Assembly: GCA_943356445.1 (NCBI GenBank)
Contig: CALREZ010000007.1
Coordinates: forward strand, 1 to 45,701
Reading direction: 5' to 3'
DNA from: Candidatus Nomurabacteria bacterium
GTDB taxonomy: Bacteria; Patescibacteriota; Minisyncoccia; Phycocordibacterales; CAIJYI01
Length of the DNA stretch: 45,701 nt
Every line of letters begins with the position of its first letter. Within the stretch, counting starts at the first letter, position 1. A program made the position numbers and the translations under genes. Below the pieces are notes generated by a model that made no database searches, had not been told where the DNA came from, and saw only the letters and a list, made by a program, of their open reading frames with translations. Positions 30,516 to 38,030 of this stretch are shown in pieces.

Positions 30516-32294
30516 TTATTCAAGAACCGCTTTTATTCTTCTCACTCCTGCAGAAACAGCCTCCTCCTTTAGGATCTTAAAATGGCCCAGCTCCGACGTG
30601 TTCTTTACGTGAGGGCCTCCGCAGAGTTCTATGCTCCATGTTTTATCGCCTTCGCCGATGGTATACACTCTGACAATATCGCCGTACTTATCGCCGAATA
30701 AGCCGATGGGATTTCTTTTTCTTGCCTCTTCAATCGGCAGGTCTTCATACTTTACCGGCAAAGCTTCTTGTATTTTTTCATTCACCAGATCTTCCGCTTT
30801 TTTCTTCTGCTCATCGGTCATTTTTTCGCCGTAAGAAAAATCAAAACGCATGCGCTCCGCCGTGATATTGCTTCCTTTTTGGAACACTTGCTCGCCGAGA
30901 ACCGTTCGCAATGCTTTTTGCAGAAGATGCGTCGCCGTATGATACCGAGTAGAAATTTCCGAAGTATCGGCAAGCCCGCCTTTGAATTTCTGTTCGGAAC
31001 CGACGGCGGAAATTTCTTTATGTTTTTTAAACTCTTCTTGAAAGCCTGTTTTATCTACCGAAATGCCTCGCTCATCCGCCATCTCTTCAGTTATTTCAAT
31101 GGGGAAACCATAAGAAGAAAACAGACCAAAAGCTTCCGCTCCCGATATTTCTTTTTTTCCTTCCGCAATTTTTCCAAACTCTTTCATTCCTCTCTCAAGA
31201 GTCAGTCGGAATTTCTCTTCTTCTTTTTTTATTTCTTCTCTGATCCGAACAACATCAGAAATCAAATTCGGGTAGGCATTTTGGTAAATCTGTACAACGG
31301 TTCCGACGAGTTCTTCCAAACCGCTTTCCATTTGAAGAGAATGAGACAATCTCACCGCACGCCGCAAAAGCCGTCGCAAAATATATCCGCGATCGGTATT
31401 TGACGGAATAACGCCGTCCGCAATCATAAATACGGAAGTGCGCAAATGATCGGCAATAATTCGTTCCGGTCGTCCGTCGCTGCTTTTTTCTTTTTTCTTT
31501 TTACTTTTTACTTCGTTTACTATCGGTGCAAGCAAATCCGTATCATAGATATTATTCACTCCCTGAACAACCATAGTGACACGTTCCAGTCCTGATCCGG
31601 TATCCACGTTTTTCTTTGCCAATTTCCCTATCACTTTTCCGTCTTTCTTTTCGTACTCCATAAAAACATCGTTCCAGATTTCCACCACTTTCTGTTCGTC
31701 GTCGGCTTTCATATAATCTTCTTTCGTCATATCACCCAAACCATTTTCCGTAACGTCATAAAACATTTCAGAGTCGGGACCGCAGGGGCCATTATCGCCC
31801 GGGCTCCACCAGTTGGATTTTGCGCTCATGAAATAGATCCGATTTTCCGGCAGGTAGTTTTTCCAAATTTCAAAAGCTTCATTATCTCTGGGAGCGTTCT
31901 CGTCGCCTTCAAAAACCGTTACATACAAACGGCTCACATCAAGACCTAAACCCTCTTGTTTGTCTGTCAAAAATTCAAAACTCCATTTAATGGCCTCTTG
32001 TTTAAAGTAATCGCCGAGCGACCAGTTGCCGAGCATTTCAAAAAAAGTCGCATGCGTATTGTCGCCGATTTCGTCTATATCTACCGTTCGCACGCATTTT
32101 TGAGAGTTGGCAAGTCTCGTCGATCCCGACGGATGCGTCGCCCCCAAAAGATACGGAACTAAAGGCTGCATGCCGGCAGTATTAAAAAGCACCGAAGGAT
32201 CATTTTCAGGAATGAGCGAAGCGCTCGGAATGATCGTATGCCCACGCTTCTCAAAAAAAGCTAAAAATCTCTGTCGTATTTCGTGTGATTGCAT
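30516..32294 (-). CDS. alaS: Alanyl-tRNA synthetase lacking the C-terminal (C-Ala) domain
   Basis: 592 residues against about 875 in E. coli. The aminoacylation domain (MQSHEIRQRFLAFFEKRGH, SLIPENDPSVLFNTAGMQPL), the tRNA-recognition part and the editing domain (ATHLLQKALRTVLG for HxxxH-type ligands; CGGPHVKNTSELG) are present. The protein ends at GHFKILKEEAVSAGVRRIKAVLE, so the oligomerisation/DHHA1 part is absent. Short forms like this occur in reduced genomes, including CPR. TTGAGA-17-TATAAT lies 7 bases before the ATG, which predicts a leaderless mRNA. Confidence 0.97.
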   Translation of the reverse strand: MQSHEIRQRFLAFFEKRGHTIIPSASLIPENDPSVLFNTAGMQPLVPYLLGATHPSGSTRLANSQKCVRTVDIDEIGDNTHATFFEMLGNWSLGDYFKQEAIKWSFEFLTDKQEGLGLDVSRLYVTVFEGDENAPRDNEAFEIWKNYLPENRIYFMSAKSNWWSPGDNGPCGPDSEMFYDVTENGLGDMTKEDYMKADDEQKVVEIWNDVFMEYEKKDGKVIGKLAKKNVDTGSGLERVTMVVQGVNNIYDTDLLAPIVNEVKSKKKKEKSSDGRPERIIADHLRTSVFMIADGVIPSNTDRGYILRRLLRRAVRLSHSLQMESGLEELVGTVVQIYQNAYPNLISDVVRIREEIKKEEEKFRLTLERGMKEFGKIAEGKKEISGAEAFGLFSSYGFPIEITEEMADERGISVDKTGFQEEFKKHKEISAVGSEQKFKGGLADTSEISTRYHTATHLLQKALRTVLGEQVFQKGSNITAERMRFDFSYGEKMTDEQKKKAEDLVNEKIQEALPVKYEDLPIEEARKRNPIGLFGDKYGDIVRVYTIGEGDKTWSIELCGGPHVKNTSELGHFKILKEEAVSAGVRRIKAVLE

Positions 32295-32301
32295 AAGACC
32301 G

Positions 32302-32330
32302 ATTATATCCGAAAATCCGTTTTTTCTCAA
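32302..32330 (-). promoter_or_regulatory. alaS promoter (leaderless)
   Basis: Minus strand TTGAGA (32325-32330), 17 bases, TATAAT (32302-32307), 7 bases to the ATG. The -35 box adjoins the T run of the preceding terminator. Confidence 0.8.
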
Positions 32331-32337
32331 TAAAAAA

Positions 32338-32359
32338 GCCGCCACAAAAATGCGGCGGC
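32338..32359 (-). terminator. Terminator of the 142-residue orphan gene
   Basis: Stem GCCGCC/GGCGGC with a 10-base loop. On the minus strand it is followed by TTTTTTATTGAG. Confidence 0.8.
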
Positions 32360-32375
32360 GATACTTAACCCTTTT

Positions 32376-32804
32376 TTATTTTTTGAGAAGCAAACCGATA
32401 AGTTCCTCAAGTTTTTGCGCAGTTTCAGGCGAAACCATCGCTTTCATGGCTCCGTAAAGAACATCTCTTTCGGTTTTCATTCGTTTTTGCAGACCTCTCA
32501 CCTCGCGTTTTTGTTCTTCTATTGCCGCGATGAGTTCAGGAAATGCCCGTTCAAAAGACATGACCGTGTAATTAACAGAAGGCTCCCGATTCTGCCATTC
32601 TTTCGGCGCGCGATCATCCCATATTTCAGCCCTGCAGGGACTGTCAGTAAGGCCCCCTGTTATTACAGAACCCACGTAGTCTCCTGTTTCTTTTAAAACC
32701 CCTCTCCAAATTCCGGTCGGTCTGTTCACATCGTTTACAAAAATAACGACGAGGGCATTTATGTTTGGTGTTTCAAAAACTTTTGATTTCAATGTACCGT
32801 TCAT
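32376..32804 (-). CDS. 142-residue orphan protein
   Basis: Not recognised. The N-terminal two thirds is mixed alpha/beta (NALVVIFVNDVNRPTGIWRGVL, YVGSVITGG). The C-terminal third is a helix with coiled-coil character (ELIAAIEEQKREVRGLQKRMKTERDV). AAAAGGAG precedes ATG 32804, so the long upstream frame is not used. It has its own promoter (32892-32920), an 80-base leader with an inverted repeat (GCGCGTCTTC and GAAAAGACATTGCGC) and a terminator. Confidence 0.8.
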   Translation of the reverse strand: MNGTLKSKVFETPNINALVVIFVNDVNRPTGIWRGVLKETGDYVGSVITGGLTDSPCRAEIWDDRAPKEWQNREPSVNYTVMSFERAFPELIAAIEEQKREVRGLQKRMKTERDVLYGAMKAMVSPETAQKLEELIGLLLKK

Positions 32805-32891
32805 TTTGACTCTCCTTTTTTGCGCGTCTTCTCCTGTCGGGAAAAGACATTGCGCGAATAGTACCGCCGCGGAAGAGCAACGGTAATTTGT

Positions 32892-32920
32892 AATATAACA
32901 CATATTAATAAATAAAGCAA
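32892..32920 (-). promoter_or_regulatory. Promoter of the 142-residue orphan gene
   Basis: Minus strand TTGCTT (32915-32920), 17 bases, TATATT (32892-32897). Confidence 0.65.
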
Positions 32921-32931
32921 TAGTTCCTAAA

Positions 32932-32955
32932 AAACGGGAACCAAAGTTCCCGTTT
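32932..32955 (-). terminator. Terminator of the 101-residue orphan gene
   Basis: Stem AAACGGGAAC/GTTCCCGTTT, loop CAAA; TTTTTTAGG follows on the minus strand. Confidence 0.85.
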
Positions 32956-32959
32956 ATCT

Positions 32960-33265
32960 TTACTTGTATCCAACGACGCATTCTTTGTCTATTCTTTCGG
33001 AAAGATTGCATACATTGCCGTCTTTGGTCAATTTCGCTCCTTTCCGATATTCGACACCGCAATACCGGAGCAAAGCGCCAAGATACGTCCCCTTTGCCAC
33101 GAGTACGGTGCGCAAACCTTTTTCACCCAGATCCAGGGTTACCCAAAGCTGTTTTTCCGCGCGGATTACGTTCCATAACCGCCAGTTGGTTTCAGTTCCT
33201 TTATTTCTTTTTGGTAATCTCCGAACAACGTCCATGAGATTATCCAAATCGCTCATGGTTTTCAT
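32960..33265 (-). CDS. 101-residue orphan protein
   Basis: Not recognised. It has a basic, probably soluble alpha/beta sequence (MDVVRRLPKRNKGTETNWRLW, QLWVTLDLGEKGLRTVLVAKG) and three cysteines in the second half. TTGGAG lies 9 bases before ATG 33265. It has a near-consensus promoter (33300-33328) and its own terminator, so it is a separate expression unit between two larger genes. Confidence 0.8.
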   Translation of the reverse strand: MKTMSDLDNLMDVVRRLPKRNKGTETNWRLWNVIRAEKQLWVTLDLGEKGLRTVLVAKGTYLGALLRYCGVEYRKGAKLTKDGNVCNLSERIDKECVVGYK

Positions 33266-33299
33266 TTTGTTTCTCCAAAAGTCAAAAAATTCTATTTGT

Positions 33300-33328
33300 A
33301 TTATAACATTATAAATAATGTAAGTCAA
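33300..33328 (-). promoter_or_regulatory. Promoter of the 101-residue orphan gene
   Basis: Minus strand TTGACT (33323-33328), 17 bases, TATAAT (33300-33305). The -35 box overlaps the stop codon region of the DedA-TsaC gene. Confidence 0.8.
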
Positions 33329-34479
33329 GGATTTTTTCTCACCCCTTCGCGTATGATAACTATTTCCCCTCCCGTTATTTTAAGTATGGTGGACGGTTCG
33401 GAAATAATTTTTCCGCCATCTTCATAAAAATCAACTTCGTTTTCAAAGTATTTTTGCGCTTCTTTTATAGTAACAGCGGGCAATTCTCCTTCATAATTCG
33501 CAGAAGGGGCGGCAAGCGGCCCGGTTTCTTTCAATATCTCCAGCAATTCCGGATAATCAGGCAAGCGAAAAGCCAATGTTTTTGTTCCGCGGTGCAGATA
33601 TTCAAATTTTGGATTGTCGCATGACAAAATGATACTCACTTTTCCCGGCCATGAATTTTTGGCCAACTTAACTTCCTCGTTATTTTCAGAAATTCCAAAA
33701 AGTCCAAGATCGACGATACTGCCGATAAGAATAATAAACGGCTTCTCAGGATTCCTCTTTCTTATTTCATACATTCTCCTCACTGTTTTTTCAGAAAGTG
33801 CCTGTCCTACCAATCCATAGATCGTATCGGTCGGAAGAACTCCGATTCCTCCCTCTTTGAGAATTTTAATGACTCCGTCTTTTCCGACATTCTTTTTTGC
33901 CAAACCGGAAAGCCACATTTTAAAAACGGGAAAAACCGATACGAGAATGATTGCTCCGACGATAGGCAGAAGATACGTATCTATGCTAGGAATAGTTTTT
34001 CCAAGATAATATCCGAGGATGGGCAGACCGCAGGCCCACAGCATCCCGCCGACGATATCGGAAAAAAGAAAACGTCGGTATTCCATTTGTCCGACTCCGG
34101 CAATCGGGGGGACAAAAGCGCGAACGACGGGAACAAAACGCGCGAGAACGATAGAACGGCTACCATGTTTTTCAAAAAACTTTTTTGCTTTCTCTACGTT
34201 TGAACGTTTGAAAAAAAACGATTCCTCTCTTTGGAAGAGTTTTTCTCCCGCTTTCCTTCCGAGAAAATATCCGACATTATCACCCAAGACCGCGCAGAAA
34301 AAAACGAGCGGGACCAAGATCCAGATGTTCAGAAAACCGGCAGAGGCAAGCACTCCAGCGGTAAAAAGCAAACTGTCTCCGGGAAGAAAAAAACCAAGAA
34401 GCAATCCCGACTCCGCAAAAATGATAGCCGAGACACCCAAGTATCCGGCGGTTTTTATAAGAGAAATGATATCAAACAT
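33325..34479 (-). CDS. Fusion of a DedA-family membrane protein with TsaC/YrdC (threonylcarbamoyl-AMP synthase)
   Basis: 384 residues in one uninterrupted frame. Residues 1 to about 190 are a DedA/VTT-type membrane domain: AESGLLLGFFLPGDSLLF, GDNVGYFLGRKAG, RFVPVVRAFVPPIAG and GYYLG, with a last membrane helix at about 168-190. Residues from about 200 are a TsaC/Sua5/YrdC domain: GIGVLPTDTIYGLVGQAL, EIRKRNPEKPFIILI (the K-x-R region), LAFRLPDYPELLEIL and GPLAAPSANYEGE. TsaC makes threonylcarbamoyl-AMP for tRNA t6A, which TsaD (at 35126) then uses. No internal methionine suits a separate TsaC start. TACGAT lies 6 bases before the ATG. Confidence 0.92.
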   Translation of the reverse strand: MFDIISLIKTAGYLGVSAIIFAESGLLLGFFLPGDSLLFTAGVLASAGFLNIWILVPLVFFCAVLGDNVGYFLGRKAGEKLFQREESFFFKRSNVEKAKKFFEKHGSRSIVLARFVPVVRAFVPPIAGVGQMEYRRFLFSDIVGGMLWACGLPILGYYLGKTIPSIDTYLLPIVGAIILVSVFPVFKMWLSGLAKKNVGKDGVIKILKEGGIGVLPTDTIYGLVGQALSEKTVRRMYEIRKRNPEKPFIILIGSIVDLGLFGISENNEEVKLAKNSWPGKVSIILSCDNPKFEYLHRGTKTLAFRLPDYPELLEILKETGPLAAPSANYEGELPAVTIKEAQKYFENEVDFYEDGGKIISEPSTILKITGGEIVIIREGVRKNP

Positions 34480-34504
34480 AGTTCCATCGTATCACAAAAA
34501 AAAG

Positions 34505-34536
34505 AAGAGGTCATTCCGTGACCTCTTTTTCTCTCT
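34505..34536. terminator. Terminator overlapping the end of the 52-residue gene
   Basis: Stem AAGAGGTCA/TGACCTCTT, loop TTCCG. The minus-strand continuation is CTTTTTTTTGTG; the gene's stop codon lies in the stem. Confidence 0.75.
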
Positions 34537-34669
34537 TTTTTTTATCGCGTTTGCGATCATATTTTTTCTTATTCTTATGCGCGCCGCCTTGGCGTATCCG
34601 TTCTCTTCCTTCGGACGGCAAATGAGGTTTTTGTCTTTCTTCTTCGCTGTGTATCTTTTCTTTTTTCAT
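34511..34669 (-). CDS. 52-residue highly charged orphan protein
   Basis: Not recognised. Very rich in Lys, Arg and Glu (MKKEKIHSEEERQKPHLPSE, ending KKYDRKRDKKKREKEVTE), so probably unstructured and possibly nucleic-acid binding. GGAGGGGGT directly precedes ATG 34669. A TTGACA-17-TATTCT promoter and a terminator frame it, which supports a real gene. Confidence 0.7.
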   Translation of the reverse strand: MKKEKIHSEEERQKPHLPSEGRERIRQGGAHKNKKKYDRKRDKKKREKEVTE

Positions 34670-34697
34670 ACCCCCTCCCGGCTTCTCTACTGAATAC

Positions 34698-34726
34698 AGA
34701 ATACTAAACAACCAAAGCTTTGTCAA
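34698..34726 (-). promoter_or_regulatory. Promoter of the 52-residue gene
   Basis: Minus strand TTGACA (34721-34726), 17 bases, TATTCT (34698-34703). Confidence 0.75.
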
Positions 34727-34735
34727 AGCAATTAT

Positions 34736-34764
34736 TTGACATTTGTTTTATTTATAAGTATACT
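34736..34764 (+). promoter_or_regulatory. Promoter of the tiny membrane-protein operon
   Basis: TTGACA (34736-34741), 17 bases, TATACT (34759-34764). Confidence 0.8.
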
Positions 34765-34811
34765 GGTATCGGTAAGTTCGCCCACAAAAACATCACTTGA
34801 AGGAGGATGTC

Positions 34812-34916
34812 ATGAATTACGTAGCATTTGGATTGATCGTTATCGCAGCCGTATTGGTTTTTGGAGCCGTTATGGTTCTCAAAGAAGCCTTTTTGGTAAG
34901 AAAAGACGAGGAATAA
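34812..34916 (+). CDS. 34-residue single-span membrane protein
   Basis: Not recognised. MNYVAFGLIVIAAVLVFGAV continues as MVLKEAFLVRKDEE: one membrane helix and a charged C-terminus. GAAGGAGG lies 7-14 bases before the ATG. First gene of a two-gene unit with its own strong promoter and terminator. Confidence 0.72.
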   Translation: MNYVAFGLIVIAAVLVFGAVMVLKEAFLVRKDEE

Positions 34917-34922
34917 AACGTC

Positions 34923-35048
34923 ATGAACGGCATATTGTTCCTTTGGCTCGCCACCTGGGTCGGCGTCATAATCGGCGGAATAATAGCTCTGGTAAGACGA
35001 TTCACAAATAGAGAAAAATCCGCAAAGGACGAAGAAAAAGAAAGATAA
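34923..35048 (+). CDS. 41-residue single-span membrane protein
   Basis: Not recognised. One helix (ILFLWLATWVGVIIGGIIAL) and a charged tail ending SAKDEEKER. It starts 6 bases after the previous stop, and GAGGAA at the end of that gene can serve as its ribosome binding site. The pair could form a small hetero-oligomer in the membrane; that is inference. Confidence 0.7.
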   Translation: MNGILFLWLATWVGVIIGGIIALVRRFTNREKSAKDEEKER

Positions 35049-35055
35049 GCAATAT

Positions 35056-35088
35056 GACCCGCACTCTTCGGAGCGCGGGTCTTTTTTT
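35056..35088 (+). terminator. Terminator of the tiny membrane-protein operon
   Basis: Stem GACCCGC/GCGGGTC with an inner CTC-TTCG-GAG hairpin, then seven T. Confidence 0.9.
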
Positions 35089-35090
35089 CC

Positions 35091-35118
35091 TTTACTTATC
35101 CCAAAAAGACCATATAAT
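35091..35118 (+). promoter_or_regulatory. tsaD promoter (leaderless)
   Basis: TTTACT (35091-35096), 16 bases, TATAAT (35113-35118), 7 bases to the ATG. It begins directly after the preceding terminator. Confidence 0.7.
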
Positions 35119-35125
35119 CATCTTT

Positions 35126-36331
35126 ATGAACATACTCGCCATAGAAACATCGTGCGACGAAACCGCGATAAGCATTATTGCGACGGAAGAAAATTCCAGA
35201 AAAAAATCGGTAACCATTCTCGCGAATGTCGTTATCTCGCAGATAGAAATTCATAAACCCTATGGTGGCGTTTTTCCCGCGCTGGCAAAAAGAGAGCATG
35301 CGAAGAATCTGGTACCGGTACTCGCGCAAGCGTTGAAAAAATCCGGGATGCTGCAAGAAAAAACAACAGAAAATATCTCCGAAGAAAAACAAACGGGACT
35401 CTCCTCTCTTCTTGAACGCGAACCGGAATTATTGGCTGCGCTTTCGGATTTCATCCCCGCGACAAAAACTCCGAACATTGATTACATCGCTTTCACTCAA
35501 GGGCCCGGCCTTCCTCCCGCCCTCTGGGTCGGACTCAACTTTGCGCGCGCACTCGCACTTCTTTGGAATAAGCCGCTCATCCCCGTCAATCATATGGAAG
35601 GACATCTTTTTTCTTCTCTGGTGAACGGAAAAGAAAATATCCCGCAAGAAATGCAAAATCCGAAACTTCCAACTTTGGCATTGCTCATTTCCGGCGGACA
35701 TACGGAAATTGTTCTTATGAAAGACCTTTTTCAATACGAAGTGGTCGGAACCACCCGCGACGATGCCGTCGGCGAAGCATTTGATAAAGCGGCGAGAATT
35801 CTCGGTCTTCCCTATCCCGGAGGCCCGGAGATTTCCAAACGCGCCGCGAATTTCCGCAACGGCGGAAAAATTGCAAACGGAAAGTATAAACTCCCGCGGC
35901 CAATGCTGCGCTCGGACGACTTTGATTTTTCCTTTTCCGGAATTAAAACTGCCGTTCTGTATATGGTACAAAAGATAGAAGAAATGACCGAAGAGATCCG
36001 CGAGGAAATTTGTTACGAATTTGAAGAGGCTGCCGCCGAAACGCTCATTTCCAAAACGCTGCGCGCCGCGGAAAAATATGATCCGAAAACCATTCTGATG
36101 GGCGGCGGGGTTTCCGCAAATTCCCATCTCCAAGAAATTTTCAAAAAAACGTTTCAAGAAAATTTTCCCGATGCGGAGATTTCCATTCCCGAAAAAGATT
36201 GCTCTACCGATAATGCTCTCATGATTGCCATCGCCGGATACCTGCGCGCGCTCCATGATCCGAAAAGCATCCTTTCTCCCGATTCGGAAAAAGTGAGGGA
36301 AATGCAAGCCGACGGAAACTTGGCGCTTTAG
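35126..36331 (+). CDS. tsaD: tRNA threonylcarbamoyladenosine synthase subunit TsaD
   Basis: Transfers the threonylcarbamoyl group to A37 of ANN-decoding tRNAs. 401 residues: ILAIETSCDETAISII, NHMEGHLFSS (metal-binding histidines), LALLISGGHTEIVLM, GEAFDKAARILGLPYPGGP, DFSFSGIKTAV, MGGGVSANSHL and STDNALMIAIAGY. It is longer than the usual 335-345 residues because of an insertion of about 45 residues (SGMLQEKTTENISEEKQ to IPATKTPN) before the DYIAFTQGPG motif. An in-frame upstream ATG at 35054 would precede the promoter. The partner TsaC activity is encoded upstream as the DedA fusion; TsaB and TsaE are not in the window. Confidence 0.97.
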   Translation: MNILAIETSCDETAISIIATEENSRKKSVTILANVVISQIEIHKPYGGVFPALAKREHAKNLVPVLAQALKKSGMLQEKTTENISEEKQTGLSSLLEREPELLAALSDFIPATKTPNIDYIAFTQGPGLPPALWVGLNFARALALLWNKPLIPVNHMEGHLFSSLVNGKENIPQEMQNPKLPTLALLISGGHTEIVLMKDLFQYEVVGTTRDDAVGEAFDKAARILGLPYPGGPEISKRAANFRNGGKIANGKYKLPRPMLRSDDFDFSFSGIKTAVLYMVQKIEEMTEEIREEICYEFEEAAAETLISKTLRAAEKYDPKTILMGGGVSANSHLQEIFKKTFQENFPDAEISIPEKDCSTDNALMIAIAGYLRALHDPKSILSPDSEKVREMQADGNLAL

Positions 36332-36343
36332 CCGCAATTATAT

Positions 36344-36349
36344 TATCAT
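36344..36349 (+). promoter_or_regulatory. Possible -10 box of fmt
   Basis: TATCAT, 6 bases before the fmt ATG; an overlapping TATTAT is at 36341-36346. The -35 is unclear. fmt could instead be read from the tsaD transcript, 24 bases away. Confidence 0.35.
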
Positions 36350-36355
36350 AGAGAG

Positions 36356-37213
36356 ATGAAAAATAACTCTGTTTCTTTCGTATTTTTTGGAACGCCGGAA
36401 TTTGCGGTCGGTGTTTTGGACGAACTGGAAAATCGAGATTTTCTTCCGACGCTTGTCGTTACCTCTCCGGATAAGCCAAAAGGAAGGAAACTTATCGTTA
36501 CACCCCCTCCGGTAAAAGTTTGGGCGGAGAAGCGAGGAATTCCCGTTTTCCAGCCGCAAAAATTGAACGAAGATGCGGTTTCAAGAATCAAGGCGGAAAA
36601 TTCTGAAGTTTTTATCGTTGCGGCTTACGGAAAATTGATCCCGAAAAGCATTCTGGAAATTCCAAAACATGGCACGCTCAATGTTCACCCGTCGCTTCTC
36701 CCCCGATTGCGCGGGGCCTCTCCGATACAAAGTTCCATTCTCTCCGAAGATAAAACGGGGGTAAGCATCATGCTCATTGATGAAGAAATGGATCACGGGC
36801 CTATTGTCGCGCAAGAAGAATTCTCAGGTCTTCCATGGCCTCCAAAGGCAAGCGCTCTTCAAAACGCGCTTTCAAAAGAAGGCGGGCGGTTGCTTGCGGA
36901 AACTCTCCCGAAATACATAGAAGGAGAAATTATCCCGAGACAGCAAGAACACGAAAAAGCCACCTATACAAAAAAAATAGAAAAAGAAGACGGACTCCTG
37001 AATCTTTCCGACGATGCCGAGAAAAATTTCCGAAAAATCCAAGCGTTTGACCTCTGGCCTCGCGCGCGCTTTTTTCATGAGTCCCGCGGAAAAAGGATAC
37101 GAACGATTATCACCGATGCCGAACTTCAAAACGGGATTCTCGTCATAAAAAAGGTTTTGCCCGAGGGTCAAAACGAAATGACTTACGAAGAGTTTCTTCG
37201 CAGGAATCCTTAG
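36356..37213 (+). CDS. fmt: Methionyl-tRNA formyltransferase
   Basis: Formylates initiator Met-tRNA. 285 residues, about 30 shorter than E. coli. VFFGTPEFAVGVLDEL, AAYGKLIPKSIL, the catalytic region LNVHPSLLPRLRGASPIQ and IMLIDEEMDHGPIV (D) are intact. The C-terminal tRNA-contacting domain is present but reduced (KIQAFDLWPRARFF). The start is 24 bases after tsaD. Its stop lies 6 bases from the stop of a convergent gene, with no terminator between them. Confidence 0.96.
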   Translation: MKNNSVSFVFFGTPEFAVGVLDELENRDFLPTLVVTSPDKPKGRKLIVTPPPVKVWAEKRGIPVFQPQKLNEDAVSRIKAENSEVFIVAAYGKLIPKSILEIPKHGTLNVHPSLLPRLRGASPIQSSILSEDKTGVSIMLIDEEMDHGPIVAQEEFSGLPWPPKASALQNALSKEGGRLLAETLPKYIEGEIIPRQQEHEKATYTKKIEKEDGLLNLSDDAEKNFRKIQAFDLWPRARFFHESRGKRIRTIITDAELQNGILVIKKVLPEGQNEMTYEEFLRRNP

Positions 37214-37219
37214 AAGTCT

Positions 37220-37510
37220 CTAACTGTCTTTCATCTCAGAAACAAGCTGATCTTGGTACGCGGATGTTTCTTGAGAAAAAGTATGGATAAAGGAAAGCAG
37301 TTTAAAAGCAAAAAACAGAGCGGTGAACAAAAAGATTCCCCAATAGATTTTATTAAGCGGTATGCGCTTTTTAAAAGCCGGGAAATTATATTCAAAAAGA
37401 TCGTCCCCTTCTTTCGGTAAAGAGGTCGGTTTTTTTATTTTATTAGAAAGAGTTTTTCCGGTCTCAAAAGTGACGCCGTCAACTTCTTCGTTTTTATTGT
37501 TTGAATCCAT
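37220..37510 (-). CDS. 96-residue single-span membrane protein cotranscribed with hpf
   Basis: Not recognised. A soluble, charged N-terminal 50 residues are followed by one membrane helix (KIYWGIFLFTALFFAFKLLSFI) and a short outer tail. It starts 14 bases after the hibernation factor gene and has no promoter of its own, so the two form an operon. Confidence 0.78.
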   Translation of the reverse strand: MDSNNKNEEVDGVTFETGKTLSNKIKKPTSLPKEGDDLFEYNFPAFKKRIPLNKIYWGIFLFTALFFAFKLLSFIHTFSQETSAYQDQLVSEMKDS

Positions 37511-37524
37511 GGAAGCTGATGGGA

Positions 37525-37893
37525 TTACCCACGATATCTGAGCATTTTTTTAAGACGAGCGGCGCCTCTTTTTACCATTCCCACTCTTTTGTTTTTCAGA
37601 GAAAGACATTCCCTCTCCGCCTTGTCTTTCATTTCGTCAATGGCGGAATACAAATCCTCCGCTTCGGCTTCAGCATAAATTTGTTCGCCCGTTGCCGTGT
37701 TTGATAAATTAAGTTCCGCGCGGAAAATATCGCCCGATTTATGATGACCGGTCGTTAAGGCAAGTTCTATGGAGGCCAAAACGGTATCGCTATTCGCCCG
37801 AAAGAATTTCTCAAGGATCTGCGCTCTTTTTTCGGCATACTCCTGAATGGCAGGAGTCATCTCAAGGTTCGTTGTTTTTATGGTTATTTTCAT
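37525..37893 (-). CDS. hpf: Ribosome hibernation-promoting factor (short HPF/RaiA type)
   Basis: 122 residues. The beta-alpha-beta fold of the family is visible: MKITIKTTNLEMTPAIQEYAEKRAQILEKFF, FRAELNLSNTATGEQIYAEAEAEDLYSAIDEMKDKAER. It binds the 30S decoding region to silence ribosomes in poor growth conditions; the long-form dimerisation domain is absent. TATAAT (37900-37905) lies 6 bases before the ATG, with the sequence AAAAAC between, so the mRNA is probably leaderless. Confidence 0.92.
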   Translation of the reverse strand: MKITIKTTNLEMTPAIQEYAEKRAQILEKFFRANSDTVLASIELALTTGHHKSGDIFRAELNLSNTATGEQIYAEAEAEDLYSAIDEMKDKAERECLSLKNKRVGMVKRGAARLKKMLRYRG

Positions 37894-37899
37894 GTTTTT

Positions 37900-37905
37900 A
37901 TTATA
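37900..37905 (-). promoter_or_regulatory. -10 box of hpf (leaderless)
   Basis: TATAAT preceded by TTTGA on the minus strand and 6 bases from the ATG. TTCTCT at 37923-37928 gives 17-base spacing but is a weak -35. Confidence 0.6.
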
Positions 37906-37941
37906 TCAAAGCGCTTGCAAAAAGAGAAAGAAGAAATCCAC

Positions 37942-37970
37942 TTGCCAAATCATACATTTTATGATATAAA
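37942..37970 (+). promoter_or_regulatory. Promoter of orphan cassette 1
   Basis: TTGCCA (37942-37947), 17 bases ending in TGA, TATAAA (37965-37970). Its first 12 bases TTGCCAAATCAT are identical to the promoter at 43241. Confidence 0.8.
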
Positions 37971-38030
37971 TAGCATCAAAGTTCTTTTCACAGTCACATT
38001 CATTTCAACCCATTTTGAAGGAGTGACGCC

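Larger units (their letters stand above)
34480..34811. other. Region between DedA-TsaC and the tiny membrane-protein operon
   Basis: It holds one 52-residue gene on the minus strand, its terminator, and two divergent promoters whose -35 boxes are 9 bases apart. Confidence 0.7.

Noticed and set aside
30768-31403. A 211-codon plus-strand frame opposite alaS
   Set aside because: Phe/Arg-rich antisense translation of a conserved synthetase, with no motif or ribosome binding site.
34019-34693. A 224-codon plus-strand frame opposite DedA-TsaC
   Set aside because: It runs through the real gene, a terminator and a promoter; no recognisable product.
35429-36337. A 302-codon minus-strand frame opposite tsaD
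   Set aside because: It is the antisense shadow of a clearly conserved gene and its translation shows no domain.
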